A DNA stretch of 64,000 bases, from positions 5,722,501-5,786,500 of the forward strand of contig NZ_CP091430.1 in assembly GCF_024734895.1 (NCBI RefSeq), in the 5' to 3' direction. The translations under genes and the position numbers were made by a program. Below the pieces are notes generated by a model. It was not told the DNA's origin and ran no database searches. It saw only the letters and a list, made by a program, of their open reading frames with translations. The stretch's first letter is position 1, and each line of letters starts with the position of its first letter. Below, in pieces: positions 33,128-41,697 of the stretch. The stretch is from Paenibacillus spongiae. GTDB lineage: Bacteria; Bacillota; Bacilli; Paenibacillales; Paenibacillaceae.

Positions 33128-34408
33128 TTACGACTTGCCCTTCTTTCGCTGCTTCAGCATCAGAACGTCCGACATGACTTCATTCGCCTTCCACCAATAC
33201 AATCCGGCTATAGCTCCGCCCAGCAGACCCCCTACTCCGAACATTTGCACTCCTCCTGCAAGCCCGAGTACGACTGCGATGGGAAGAACAAGCCAGAGCC
33301 TCACCTGCTGAGCAGATTGCTTCATCATGCTGTCCGTCCAATTAAACTGTTCAATAAACGGTTCTTGAATGAAGTTCTCGCATAAAGACTGTACCCACCG
33401 CGCGATGAGCAGCGGAAGCAAAACCATCAGCAGAATCTTCACCCATAATGGCGACAGCAGCATGGCTGTTGTCGATACACTCAAATAGCCGAGCCATATC
33501 CGGATTTGGGAGAAGCGCCGAAGAAAGCTTTTGATCGTATTCTCCGCCAGCAGCGCTGCGGGCTCGAAGGACCGGAATATCCGCTTCGAGCTTCGCATAA
33601 CGATCGGCTTGTTCATCTTGATCCTCGGCTTCCGTTCCATGATCGGACCGAGCAGCAGTTCCGTACTGGCGAGCCGGGCGCGGTGCTCCTGCTGAACGTC
33701 CGACTCGAAGGTATCGCGTGCACGGAGCTTCTTGGCGATCAGGAACGCGAGCGCGATAAGCCCCGCTGCGGGCTGCCACACGCTATGAATGCCTTCCGGC
33801 GTGTAGAGCAATGCCGAAACGATATAGGTCGCGGACAGCATCAGCATTGCCGCGAGCTTCCATGCTGTTCTGCGCCAGCCGCGGTAACGGCCCTCCAACA
33901 GGTTATGCCATAGGCTGCCGATGACGGACCACAGCCACGTTAAGAGGAACATCTCCAGTATCGTAATCCAAGCAAGGTCATGCGCGATGACCATAATGGG
34001 CAGTATGAATGCGAAGAACAGCGCGGCTGCAATCCCGCGTCCTAGAGCCGTATACGCCATGCCCCGTATAAATAGACCGCGACTCCAATCCGGTTTCTGC
34101 AGCAGGAAGAGCACGTCCGCCTCTTCCGCAAAGGTACGGAGCGTACCTGTGTTAACGATTAATAGCGCCGCCAGCTGCGTCGCCCACAAGGGAACCCGGT
34201 TCATCCATGGTGCAGGGTCGGTCCACAGCTCTGCATACATTCCCCCGCCGATCCAGAGAGCGGGGATGACAATATAAATCCACACCGACCAATCCAGAAC
34301 CGTCCGCCATACGCGCCACTGCTCTAGCCAGCGCCTGCTCAGACGTCGCCGGAACAATTTTCCGCCGGTCCAGATCGCACCTCCGGCTCGCTTTGTTATT
34401 GGTTCCAT
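33128..34408 (-). CDS. ecsB: EcsB-like ABC transporter permease
   Basis: About 426 residues from the ATG at 34408, with AGGGGGA before it; the frame runs on to 34603 but overlaps the ATPase gene. The first 45 residues are basic and cytoplasmic (FRRRLSRRWLEQWRVWRTVL), followed by several pairs of hydrophobic segments, a long cytoplasmic loop (about 215-285) and a last pair near the C-terminus (LWLVLPIAVVLGLAGGV). It pairs with the EcsA-like ATPase 43 bases upstream. In Bacillus, loss of EcsAB affects protein secretion, competence and intramembrane proteolysis. A third gene (ecsC) is not present here. Confidence 0.8.
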   Translation of the reverse strand: MEPITKRAGGAIWTGGKLFRRRLSRRWLEQWRVWRTVLDWSVWIYIVIPALWIGGGMYAELWTDPAPWMNRVPLWATQLAALLIVNTGTLRTFAEEADVLFLLQKPDWSRGLFIRGMAYTALGRGIAAALFFAFILPIMVIAHDLAWITILEMFLLTWLWSVIGSLWHNLLEGRYRGWRRTAWKLAAMLMLSATYIVSALLYTPEGIHSVWQPAAGLIALAFLIAKKLRARDTFESDVQQEHRARLASTELLLGPIMERKPRIKMNKPIVMRSSKRIFRSFEPAALLAENTIKSFLRRFSQIRIWLGYLSVSTTAMLLSPLWVKILLMVLLPLLIARWVQSLCENFIQEPFIEQFNWTDSMMKQSAQQVRLWLVLPIAVVLGLAGGVQMFGVGGLLGGAIAGLYWWKANEVMSDVLMLKQRKKGKS

Positions 34409-34451
34409 TCCCGTCCCCCTATTGGTATCGTGGAGTGTCCTATGCATTTGT

Positions 34452-35153
34452 TTATGTAAGGGCATAGAAACAGTCGAACAGTGTCGCTTCCCGGGTGCAG
34501 GCAGCCTGCTGCCGCACATCGTCAAGCGAGCCTTGGGCAACGACCGAACCTTCGTTAACGAGCAGGAAGCGATCGCATATTCTCTCGGCGGTGTCCAGCA
34601 CATGCGTACTCATGAGGACGCCCGCGCCGCGCAGCCTCTCGGATTGCAGCAGCTCGAGAAAATCTCTGGTCGCGCGGGGATCGAGACCGACGAAAGGCTC
34701 ATCCACCACATAGATATCCGGCTCCAGCATGAAGCCGATAATAAGCATCATCTTCTGCTGCATGCCCTTCGAGAAGCCGGTGGGCAGCCGGTCGCGGTCA
34801 CCCAGCATCCGGAATCGTTTCAGCAGCAAATTAGCCCGCTCGTGGAAGGTCTGTTCGTCCAGACCGAACGCCGAGGCCGCAAGCTGTAGATGCTCCCACA
34901 ACGTCATATATTCATAGAGTACGGGTTGTTCCGGAACATAAGCGTATCGTCTGCCCTCGCCTGCGAACGTAACCGTTCCGTCCACATGACGCAGCAAGCC
35001 AAGAAGCGCTTTTACAGTCGTGCTCTTGCCAGCCCCGTTCGGTCCGATCAAGCCGACCAGCTCGCCTCCGCCCACGCTGAAGGCGACATCCTGGATGACA
35101 GGGCGGCCTTCCTCATACCCCGCCTTACGGATATCTACGGTTAGTACGTCCAT
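34452..35153 (-). CDS. ecsA: EcsA-like ABC transporter ATP-binding protein
   Basis: 233 residues from the ATG at 35153, with GGAGGG 6 bases before; longer in-frame starts lack an SD. Walker A LIGPNGAGKSTTVKALLG (about residues 36-53), Q-loop region YAYVPEQPVLYEYMTLWEHL, signature variant FSKGMQQKMMLIIGFMLEPD, Walker B IYVVDEPFVGLDPRA and the H-loop MSTHVLDTAERI. In the signature the usual LSGGQ is replaced by FSKGMQQ, as in other EcsA-type proteins. It is followed by its membrane partner. Confidence 0.87.
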   Translation of the reverse strand: MDVLTVDIRKAGYEEGRPVIQDVAFSVGGGELVGLIGPNGAGKSTTVKALLGLLRHVDGTVTFAGEGRRYAYVPEQPVLYEYMTLWEHLQLAASAFGLDEQTFHERANLLLKRFRMLGDRDRLPTGFSKGMQQKMMLIIGFMLEPDIYVVDEPFVGLDPRATRDFLELLQSERLRGAGVLMSTHVLDTAERICDRFLLVNEGSVVAQGSLDDVRQQAACTREATLFDCFYALT

Positions 35154-35583
35154 TGTAAGCCCTCCATGTGCTATTTCGTCTCTGTTATCTATTTCTATAC
35201 TACTGCGGGCAGGAATTAGTTTCAAACGATCTGCAGCATGGACGTTATTGTTAGACGTCTCATAATCTTGTAAGTAATGCAACAATACATGGGCAGAAAC
35301 ACTGGTTATTGAGATATTGTTGTATATTCTGCAATAAATCCTCCCGTTGAGTGGCTCACCAGTCGGTTTCATGTCCGCATTGCTGCAGAAATTGCAAGAA
35401 TACTGCCTGTAGCGCCTGAATGACAAAGTAATGATGTACTTTTTACAACATTCTCTATATCTTTATCATCAGTTTGAACGGGTAGGAAGAACTATGGGAG
35501 TAGATCGTATCGATCGCGTTAACTCCGATACAACGAAATCCGGAGCGGCACCGATCCCCGAATTCTGGCACGAACTAATAAAA
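35154..35583. other. Gap between ecsA and xylB, no convincing gene
   Basis: About 430 bases. The only candidate is a plus-strand frame from the ATG at 35494 (weak AGGA 6 bases before), beginning MGVDRIDRVNSDTTKSGAAP. After about 30 residues it runs into the xylB terminator, and its last codons are simply that hairpin. It could be the stump of a lost gene. The upstream part (35200-35430) is AT-rich and holds the ecsA promoter region, but no clear boxes were found. Confidence 0.4.
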
Positions 35584-35620
35584 GCCGCATACTGCGGGCA
35601 GAACGCCCGCTGTATACGGC
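35584..35620 (-). terminator. Terminator of the xylAB operon
   Basis: A stem of about 16 bp with a single mismatch (GCCGCATAC-TGCGGGC against GCCCGCT-GTATACGGC, loop AGAAC), with TTTTATTA on the minus strand, 30 bases past the xylB stop. Confidence 0.85.
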
Positions 35621-35650
35621 AATAATCATGAACTGCTATGTTTCCATCTC

Positions 35651-37147
35651 TTAAGTCCGATACGCCTTCAACGATTCGTTCAAGCCTGCAGTCTGCGTAT
35701 ATACCTGCTGATAGATTCGGAATAAGCCCGCGTAGGCAGCCGCTGCCGAAGACTGCGGCTTATAGACCGACGAGCGCTTCACGAAGCTCTCCGCGCATTC
35801 GTCAAGGCTGCCGAACCATCCGCACCCGTAAGCGGCCAGCATGGCGGCGCCCAGTCCGGGTCCCTGTTCGTTCTCCAGCGCGACAACGTCCGCGTTAAAT
35901 ATGTCCGCCTGCATCTGCAGCCAAACCGGGTTCTGCGCGCCGCCACCGATTGAAATAATCGTATCTACCGTCTTTCCGGCGGCACGGAACAGGTCGACGG
36001 ATTCATTCAGGGAGAACGTAATGCCTTCCATAACGGCCCGGGCGAAATGAATCCGTTCATGCGAGCCGTCGATTCCGATGAAGCTGCCGCGGATCACGGC
36101 ATCCGCATGCGGCGTTCGTTCACCGACGAGGTATGGCGTGAAGAGCAGTCCATTCGCGCCGGGCTGCACAGCGTCGACCCCGGCAAGCAGATCGTCGAAC
36201 GATTCGTCCTTGGCGAATGTGTTCTTGAACCAGCTCAAGGAATAACCTGCCGCAAGCGTAACCCCCATCGAATAGAACGCGTCCTGCTTCCCATGGTTGA
36301 AGAAGTGCACCTTGCCTTCGTAGTCGCGGCCGCTGCCCTGCTCATAGGACAGGATGACGCCGGACGTACCGATGCTGCACATCGTCAGCCCGTCCTGCAG
36401 AATACCGGCGCCGATGGCTCCGCAAGCATTGTCCGCACCGCCGGCGAATACTTTCGTTCCGGCCGGCAAGCCGCAGCGCGAGGATTGTTCCGGCAGAAGC
36501 GTGCCTACGCAGGCATGCGACTCCACAAGCGGCGGGCAGAATGAATGCGGCAAGCCAAATGCAGCCAGCACATCATGACTCCATGTTTTGCCCGCCACAT
36601 CGAGCATCAGAGTGCCTGCCGCGTCAGAGTAATCCATATGGAGCTGACCCGTCAGCCGATAGCGGACGTAATCCTTCGGCAGCAGAAACAGCTCCGCTTG
36701 GGCGAATGCTTCCGGCTCGTGCTTCTTCACCCAAAGGATCTTGGGAAGGGTGAAGCCTTCGAGCGCCGGATTCCGCGTTACACGCAGCAGCTTATCGCCT
36801 AGCAGCGATTCAATCTCGCGGCATTCCGCCGTTGTCCGCGTATCATTCCACAGAATCGCGTTGCGGACCGGAATGCCTTCGCCGTCAAGCAGCACGAGGC
36901 CGTGCATTTGACCCGAGAAGCTAATTCCTTCAACCGCTTCGGCAGCCGCACCGCTTACTTGCGTCAATTCATGCAGCGCTTCGATCGTGCCTTCAACCCA
37001 ATCGTCGGGCCGCTGCTCGCTCCAGCCCGAGTGCTCATGGAAGAGCGGATAGCTGCGCGAAGCTTCCGCGAGCACTTCGCCTTCCCGGTTCAGAAGCAAT
37101 ACTTTCACCGCGCTTGTGCCCAGATCGACCCCAATGACATAGGACAT
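35651..37147 (-). CDS. xylB: Xylulokinase
   Basis: Phosphorylates D-xylulose to xylulose-5-phosphate, which enters the pentose phosphate pathway. About 498 residues, the normal length. FGGY-family motifs: YVIGVDLGTSAVKVLLLNRE (phosphate 1), GWSEQRPDDW, GISFSGQMHGLVLLDGEG, ILWNDTRTTAEC, FLLPKDYVRYRLTG, FAGGADNACGAIGAGI and ISIGGGAQNPVWLQMQADIF. The ATG at 37147 is preferred because homologues start MSYVIG; a TTG at 37156 is only 3 bases from the GGAGG. It follows xylA by 17 bases. Confidence 0.95.
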   Translation of the reverse strand: MSYVIGVDLGTSAVKVLLLNREGEVLAEASRSYPLFHEHSGWSEQRPDDWVEGTIEALHELTQVSGAAAEAVEGISFSGQMHGLVLLDGEGIPVRNAILWNDTRTTAECREIESLLGDKLLRVTRNPALEGFTLPKILWVKKHEPEAFAQAELFLLPKDYVRYRLTGQLHMDYSDAAGTLMLDVAGKTWSHDVLAAFGLPHSFCPPLVESHACVGTLLPEQSSRCGLPAGTKVFAGGADNACGAIGAGILQDGLTMCSIGTSGVILSYEQGSGRDYEGKVHFFNHGKQDAFYSMGVTLAAGYSLSWFKNTFAKDESFDDLLAGVDAVQPGANGLLFTPYLVGERTPHADAVIRGSFIGIDGSHERIHFARAVMEGITFSLNESVDLFRAAGKTVDTIISIGGGAQNPVWLQMQADIFNADVVALENEQGPGLGAAMLAAYGCGWFGSLDECAESFVKRSSVYKPQSSAAAAYAGLFRIYQQVYTQTAGLNESLKAYRT

Positions 37148-37164
37148 CGTATTCAAGGACCTCC

Positions 37165-38478
37165 CTATACGCTGTAGATGATTTCGTTCAGCATCAGCCG
37201 GATACGCTCTTGACGGCCGGACTCATTCTTGATCGGCTTGTTCTGCAGCGCGTACTGCTCCAGCGTATGCAGCGTCACTTTGCCCGCCGCGATATCGGCG
37301 CCAATGCCTTCCTTATAGCTGCGGTAACGATTGTCGACGATGCCGTCCAGCACCTTGTCTTCGATCAGCTTCGCGGCAGCCTTCAGCCCCCACGCGTAGC
37401 TGTCCATGCCTGCGATATGAGCGAGGAACAAATCCTCGTCCTCGAACGATCCGCGGCGCACCTTCGCGTCGAAGTTGATACCGCCGGAGCCGATACCGCC
37501 TGCTTTCAGCACTTCGTACATGGTCAAAGTGGTTGCGTACAGGTCGGTTGGGAACTCGTCCGTATCCCAACCCAGCAGCAGATCGCCCTGGTTCGCATCC
37601 AGCGAGCCCAGCATGCCATTAATGGCCGCGACGCGAATCTCATGCTCGAACGTATGGCCGGCAAGGGTTGCGTGGTTGGCTTCCAAATTAAGCTTGAAGG
37701 AATCCGTCAAGCCGTATTTCTGAAGGAACGCAATCGTTGTCGCCGCATCGAAGTCATATTGATGCTTCGTAGGCTCCTTCGGCTTGGGCTCGATCAGGAA
37801 TTGAGCGCCGAAGCCGATTTCCTTCGCATAATCGACGGCCATATGGAACATGCGGGCCAAATTGTCCAGCTCGAAGCCCATATCCGTATTCAGCAAGGTT
37901 TCGTAGCCTTCCCGGCCGCCCCAGAACACATAATTCTCCGCACCGAGACGTTTGCCGATTTCGAGCGATTTCTTGAGCTGTGCGCCCGCATAGGCGTAGA
38001 CTTCGGCGTTGCACGATGTGCCTGCCCCGTGCACAAAACGCGGGTTATTGAACATATTGGCCGTATTCCAAAGCAGCTTGGCGCCGGAAGCCTTCATATT
38101 CTGCTCGAGCAGGTCGGCAATCACGTCGAGATTGCGGTTCGTTTCTTGAAGCGTCTCGCCTTCCGGCGCTATATCGCGATCATGGAAGCAATAATAAGGA
38201 ATCCCGATTTTCGAGAGAAACTCGAAATTCGCGTCTACCCGGGCTTTCGCCTGATCCATCGCATCCGCGTAGTCCCAGCCGCGCACAGCCGTGCCCACAC
38301 CGAACGGATCCGCCCCGGAGCCGACGAAAGTATGCCAATAAGCAACGGCGAAGCGCAGATGCTCCTCCATCGTCTTGCCAAGAATCTTCTCTTGCGGATT
38401 ATAATGCTTGAATGCTAGCGGATTGTCGGAGCCCTTGCCCTCGTACTGAATCTTGCCGATGTTTGTAAAATAAGTCAT
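37165..38478 (-). CDS. xylA: Xylose isomerase
   Basis: Interconverts D-xylose and D-xylulose in the cytosol. About 437 residues, class II length. Seen: the active-site His in [30 protein letters not shown], the metal ligands in [40 protein letters not shown] and [19 protein letters not shown]. Start: the ATG at 38478 is 11 bases from AAGGAGG, while one at 38487 is only 2 bases away. It is the first gene of xylAB, divergent from xylR, with the operator and a cre-like site in the 5' leader, so it should be induced by xylose and repressed by glucose. Confidence 0.96.
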   Translation of the reverse strand: MTYFTNIGKIQYEGKGSDNPLAFKHYNPQEKILGKTMEEHLRFAVAYWHTFVGSGADPFGVGTAVRGWDYADAMDQAKARVDANFEFLSKIGIPYYCFHDRDIAPEGETLQETNRNLDVIADLLEQNMKASGAKLLWNTANMFNNPRFVHGAGTSCNAEVYAYAGAQLKKSLEIGKRLGAENYVFWGGREGYETLLNTDMGFELDNLARMFHMAVDYAKEIGFGAQFLIEPKPKEPTKHQYDFDAATTIAFLQKYGLTDSFKLNLEANHATLAGHTFEHEIRVAAINGMLGSLDANQGDLLLGWDTDEFPTDLYATTLTMYEVLKAGGIGSGGINFDAKVRRGSFEDEDLFLAHIAGMDSYAWGLKAAAKLIEDKVLDGIVDNRYRSYKEGIGADIAAGKVTLHTLEQYALQNKPIKNESGRQERIRLMLNEIIYSV

Positions 38479-38577
38479 CTCGATCATAGCCTCCTTATTT
38501 ATCGTAACGATAGGCGCATTGAAGAACGTTCAGTGGCAGTGCGTCCTCCATTCGGACTTGAACAACCGCCTCAATGA

Positions 38578-38592
38578 ATGGAAACGCTCTCC
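38578..38592. promoter_or_regulatory. cre-like site (CcpA) in the xylA leader
   Basis: ATGGAAACGCTCTCC matches the Bacillus cre consensus WTGNAANCGNWNNCW at every position except the last. It lies between the xylA promoter and start codon, where CcpA would act as a roadblock. Confidence 0.65.
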
Positions 38593-38625
38593 TTACGCTA
38601 TATGGGTTTAGCATAGCATGACCTA

Positions 38626-38654
38626 ACTTAGTTTGTCTATTAAACAAACTAAGT
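38626..38654. promoter_or_regulatory. XylR operator and divergent xylA/xylR promoters
   Basis: A perfect inverted repeat, ACTTAGTTTGT (38626-38636), 7-base spacer, ACAAACTAAGT (38644-38654), with the same arms as the Bacillus xyl operator. Divergent promoters overlap it: leftward TAGACA-18-TATGCT for xylA, rightward TTGTCT-18-TATGCT or TATACT for xylR. XylR bound here would block both. Confidence 0.9.
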
Positions 38655-38730
38655 AATATGCTATACTGGAAACCATAAACTTGCATGCAGCACAATAGTA
38701 ACCATAAACGTTACAGGAGCATCCACATCC

Positions 38731-39900
38731 ATGAAAATGAAGCCCACTGGCGACCTCGCCATGATCAAGAAAATTAATACAGCCATCGTCCTGGAAGCGA
38801 TCCTGAAGCATGCGCCTCTGTCGCGAGCGCAAATATCCGAACGAACCGGCCTCAATAAAGCGACGGTATCCAGCCTCGTGCAGGATCTCATCGACAACCA
38901 GCTTGTCCTGGAAATCGGACAAGGCGCATCAAGCGGCGGCCGAAAGCCCGTACTGCTGCTCTTTCATGCACGGGCAGGCTATGCGATCGGCATCGATCTG
39001 GGGGTTAACTATATCCGCGGCGTCTTGACCGACCTCGAAGGCGGCGTTATCGCCGGCTGCGAGCTGCCTCTGAAGACGAATGAGCAGCAGGCCGTCATCG
39101 AGCAGCTTGCCGCTTGCATCGACAGCCTGCGTAAAGAGATCCCCGACAGCCCGTACGGCCTTGTCGGTATCGGGGTCGGCGTTCCCGGCATCGTCGACGA
39201 ACAGGGCATGATTCTGTTCGCCCCTAATCTCGGCTGGACGCAGGTCAAGCTGCAGCAAGCCTTAGAGCAGCGGTACGATGTGCCGATCAGTATCGATAAC
39301 GAAGCCAACGCCGGTGCCCAAGGCGAACAGAAGTACGGCGCAGGGCGCGGAATCGCCCACCAAATCTATGTGAGCGTCGGCATCGGAATCGGCACCGGAA
39401 TTATTCTGAACAAAGAGCTTTATAAAGGGGCATCCGGCTTCTCCGGCGAGCTGGGACACTTATCGATCGAGATGAATGGGAAGCACTGCCGCTGCGGCAA
39501 TGACGGCTGTTGGGAGCTATATGCATCGGAGAACGCCTTGCTGGAGCAGGCCGAACCGCTTGGCTATACGGATCTGGATGCGCTGCTCCAGGCTGCCGAG
39601 GATGGCGATACTCGCGTACGCGAATTATTTTCCAGCATCGGGACGGCACTCGGCACGGGTATCGCGAATATTGTCAACGTCTTCAATCCCGACGTCGTTA
39701 TTGTCGGAAACCGGATGAGCCGTGCCAAGCCATGGATCGGCGGCGCCCTGCAGGACGCGGTAGCGTCAAGAACGCTGTCCTACCACAGAGAACGGCTGCG
39801 GATTCTGTTCGCAGAGCTTAACGAACAGTCTGCCGTACGCGGAGCCGCATATGAAGCCATCAGCCGATTTTTTACCAAGATCAAAGGCGGCGTATATTAA
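38731..39900 (+). CDS. xylR: ROK-family xylose repressor
   Basis: 389 residues. An N-terminal winged HTH (about 10-70; LSRAQISERTGLNKATVSSL) is followed by a ROK sugar-binding domain with IGIDLGVNYIRGVLTDLEGG, GVGVPGIVDEQG, SIDNEANAGAQGEQKYGAG, GIGTGIILN and the zinc motif CRCGNDGC in the LGHLSIEMNG context. It represses xylAB without xylose; the palindromic operator lies in the shared intergenic region 77 bases upstream of its start. AGGAG lies 11 bases before the ATG. Confidence 0.94.
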   Translation: MKMKPTGDLAMIKKINTAIVLEAILKHAPLSRAQISERTGLNKATVSSLVQDLIDNQLVLEIGQGASSGGRKPVLLLFHARAGYAIGIDLGVNYIRGVLTDLEGGVIAGCELPLKTNEQQAVIEQLAACIDSLRKEIPDSPYGLVGIGVGVPGIVDEQGMILFAPNLGWTQVKLQQALEQRYDVPISIDNEANAGAQGEQKYGAGRGIAHQIYVSVGIGIGTGIILNKELYKGASGFSGELGHLSIEMNGKHCRCGNDGCWELYASENALLEQAEPLGYTDLDALLQAAEDGDTRVRELFSSIGTALGTGIANIVNVFNPDVVIVGNRMSRAKPWIGGALQDAVASRTLSYHRERLRILFAELNEQSAVRGAAYEAISRFFTKIKGGVY

Positions 39901-39911
39901 ACGACAGAAAC

Positions 39912-39943
39912 AGGGACGAATTTCCTAAAGGAAATTCGTCCCT
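39912..39943. terminator. Hairpin after xylR
   Basis: A perfect 14-bp stem (AGGGACGAATTTCC, loop TAAA) 12 bases past the xylR stop. It lacks a T tract on the plus strand, so termination there may be weak. Confidence 0.55.
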
Positions 39944-39952
39944 AAAGAATGC

Positions 39953-39981
39953 TTTCAATACGAACATAAGTTCGGTATAAT
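39953..39981 (+). promoter_or_regulatory. Promoter of the holin-like toxin mRNA
   Basis: TTTCAA (39953-39958), a 17-base spacer and TATAAT (39976-39981). The 5' UTR of about 60 bases carries ACTCCCT just before GAAGGGAGG, so the Shine-Dalgarno can fold back and be hidden, as in known type I toxin mRNAs. Confidence 0.65.
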
Positions 39982-40046
39982 GGAAGAGTAATAGAAAGGC
40001 TTGCAAGGGCGGCCCGGCTAATACTCCCTGAAGGGAGGTGATGCCC

Positions 40047-40223
40047 GTGGAGGTTAAAGACGTGTTGGCGCTTATGATCGGTGCCAGTTCGCTGCTAATT
40101 GCGCTCGTGACGCTGGTCCTAACCCTCGTCACCGTGCTTAACCAAAAAGAAGTAGGCCGCCCTGTAACGAGGAACGCGGCCTACTTCCGATGCTGCTGCT
40201 TCGTTCATGCCAACCGCCCTTGA
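40047..40223 (+). CDS. Holin-like type I toxin peptide
   Basis: 58 residues from a GTG at 40047, 8 bases after AAGGGAGG. The N-terminal 35 residues are a short acidic lead (EVKDVLALM) and one long hydrophobic helix (IGASSLLIALVTLVLTLVTV) ending LNQKE, the pattern of the Hol_Tox/TxpA-like membrane toxins. The remaining codons (from GRPVTRN) run through a strong hairpin on the DNA, as is common in this family. It should insert in the cell membrane and be held off by the antisense RNA made from the other strand. Assignment rests on pattern and arrangement. Confidence 0.65.
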   Translation: MEVKDVLALMIGASSLLIALVTLVLTLVTVLNQKEVGRPVTRNAAYFRCCCFVHANRP

Positions 40224-40286
40224 TAGCGGCTATTGCGCAGGGAGACCGGCGGCAACCGGCTCCCTTTGCATGCTTGGCTTCATCTG
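40145..40286 (-). ncRNA. Candidate antisense antitoxin RNA
   Basis: On the minus strand an extended -10 (TGG then TATAGT; hexamer at 40292-40297) would start an RNA near 40286. It would end at a perfect 11-bp stem (40150-40160 with 40176-40186) followed by TCTTTTT. The RNA of about 140 bases covers the 3' half of the toxin mRNA, the convergent layout of TxpA/RatA. There is no good -35. The same terminator could also end the transcript of the gene at 40339. Confidence 0.5.
40239..40266 (+). terminator. Terminator of the toxin mRNA
   Basis: AGGGAG-A-CCGG pairs with CCGGCTCCCT around a CGGCAA loop, then TTTGC. The T run is short. It lies 15 bases after the toxin stop. Confidence 0.5.
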
Positions 40287-40338
40287 TTCTTACTATACCA
40301 CAAGAGAGGTCGGCAGCGAAACAGTTAAGAGCGAACCG

Positions 40339-41697
40339 TCATTTTTTTGATATGGAAATCGCCGCATCCAGCAACAATTGCCCATCCTTCTGAATCGTGC
40401 GAATCACATCCTCCGTCGACTTCCCTTCACTGACTGCAGCTTCGACCTCCCGGTTAACTAGCTCCTGGAAGAGCGGATTGAACTTCTGAGTATCCACGTC
40501 CCCAGTTGAATTCGCGGGTGTTTGTACAGGCATTAGCTCAAACAGCTTCCCGATCAGCGGATCCTGCTTGTATTCCACATAAGTCCGGCGGACAGAGAAG
40601 CCTTCCATCCCTGTACCAAGACGCGCCTTGACTTTGGCCATATGGTCGCTGGTCATGAATCGGATCACGTCCCACGCCACCGCGGCATTGGCTGAATCAG
40701 CCGGTATTGCCATCGCATCGAAAACATAGATGCTGCTGGTACGCCCCCGGTCGGATGAGCTTACGGGCGGCGTAACCGTGCCAACCTCGAACGGATAACT
40801 GTTTCCGTCGTTATAATACACGATCGTCATGGCTGCTTTGCCTTTGCCGAACAGATCGCCGGCCTCTGCCGCTTCCTTCCCATACGTAACGACGTCGTCA
40901 ATCACTTCGCCTTTCGTTCTATTCAAGGAAAGTGTGCCGTTCCGGTACAATTTAATGATGGTCTGAACCTTGTCGCGCCATAATGGCGTGTCCATCGTAA
41001 TCTTGCCCTTCGCATAGTCGACCATCCGGATGCCCTCGCTTCTCGCGAAGCTGTCTAACATATCATGCGGCTGATTGATATATTGCTGATGGAAGCCGAC
41101 GACACCGTCCTTCCCTCCGCCCTGATCGACGAATCGGCTGCCGAGCTCATATACCTCCGCCAGCGTCATTCCTTCCTGCGGCGGATCGATCTTGTATTGC
41201 TCAAATAAATCCGCGTTATAGTACAGGACGGCACTTTGAAAATCAGGTGCCAATCCGTATAATTTGCCGTCGCCCGGCCGCTTCATCCATTCGATCATGC
41301 CCGGATAAAAATCATCTTCCTTCATGCCGCTGTCCGTCAGCCGAACGGATAAATCCGTCAGAATCCCGCTCTCCGCAAGCATATCGTATCGCCAGCTGGA
41401 AGTTAGAATCAAGTCCGGCTTCTCTCTCTTAATCGCAGCAATATAATCATCGTCTGAAACCTGCGTTTTATAATCCGGTTCCAGTTCGATAAGCTGTACC
41501 TTCAGTTCAGGGAATGCCGCTTCGATGTAATCCTTGTAGGCAAATTCATAGAAGTCTTTTGAGCTGATGGCGATCTTGAGCGGCTTTTCCTTGCCGTTCC
41601 CGCCCTGTTCATCATTCGTACAACCCGATAATACCGCCACCAGGAACATAACCGCAGCTGCAAGCAGAATTCCCAAGCGACCCCGCCGCTTCATCAT
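40339..41697 (-). CDS. Extracellular solute-binding lipoprotein
   Basis: 452 residues with a basic N-terminus, a hydrophobic stretch and a lipobox (VAVLSGC, Cys26), so it is anchored outside the cell. The rest is a family 1-type binding protein: LKIAISSKDFYEFAYKDYIE, KPDLILTSSWRYDMLAESGI, LYGLAPDFQSAVLYYNADLF, FGKGKAAMTIVYYNDG and VAWDVIRFMTSDH. No permease or ATPase gene is nearby. Its ATG overlaps the stop of the anti-sigma candidate by 4 bases, so it belongs to the sigma-factor operon. Inferred role: co-sensor rather than transporter subunit. Confidence 0.87.
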   Translation of the reverse strand: MMKRRGRLGILLAAAVMFLVAVLSGCTNDEQGGNGKEKPLKIAISSKDFYEFAYKDYIEAAFPELKVQLIELEPDYKTQVSDDDYIAAIKREKPDLILTSSWRYDMLAESGILTDLSVRLTDSGMKEDDFYPGMIEWMKRPGDGKLYGLAPDFQSAVLYYNADLFEQYKIDPPQEGMTLAEVYELGSRFVDQGGGKDGVVGFHQQYINQPHDMLDSFARSEGIRMVDYAKGKITMDTPLWRDKVQTIIKLYRNGTLSLNRTKGEVIDDVVTYGKEAAEAGDLFGKGKAAMTIVYYNDGNSYPFEVGTVTPPVSSSDRGRTSSIYVFDAMAIPADSANAAVAWDVIRFMTSDHMAKVKARLGTGMEGFSVRRTYVEYKQDPLIGKLFELMPVQTPANSTGDVDTQKFNPLFQELVNREVEAAVSEGKSTEDVIRTIQKDGQLLLDAAISISKK

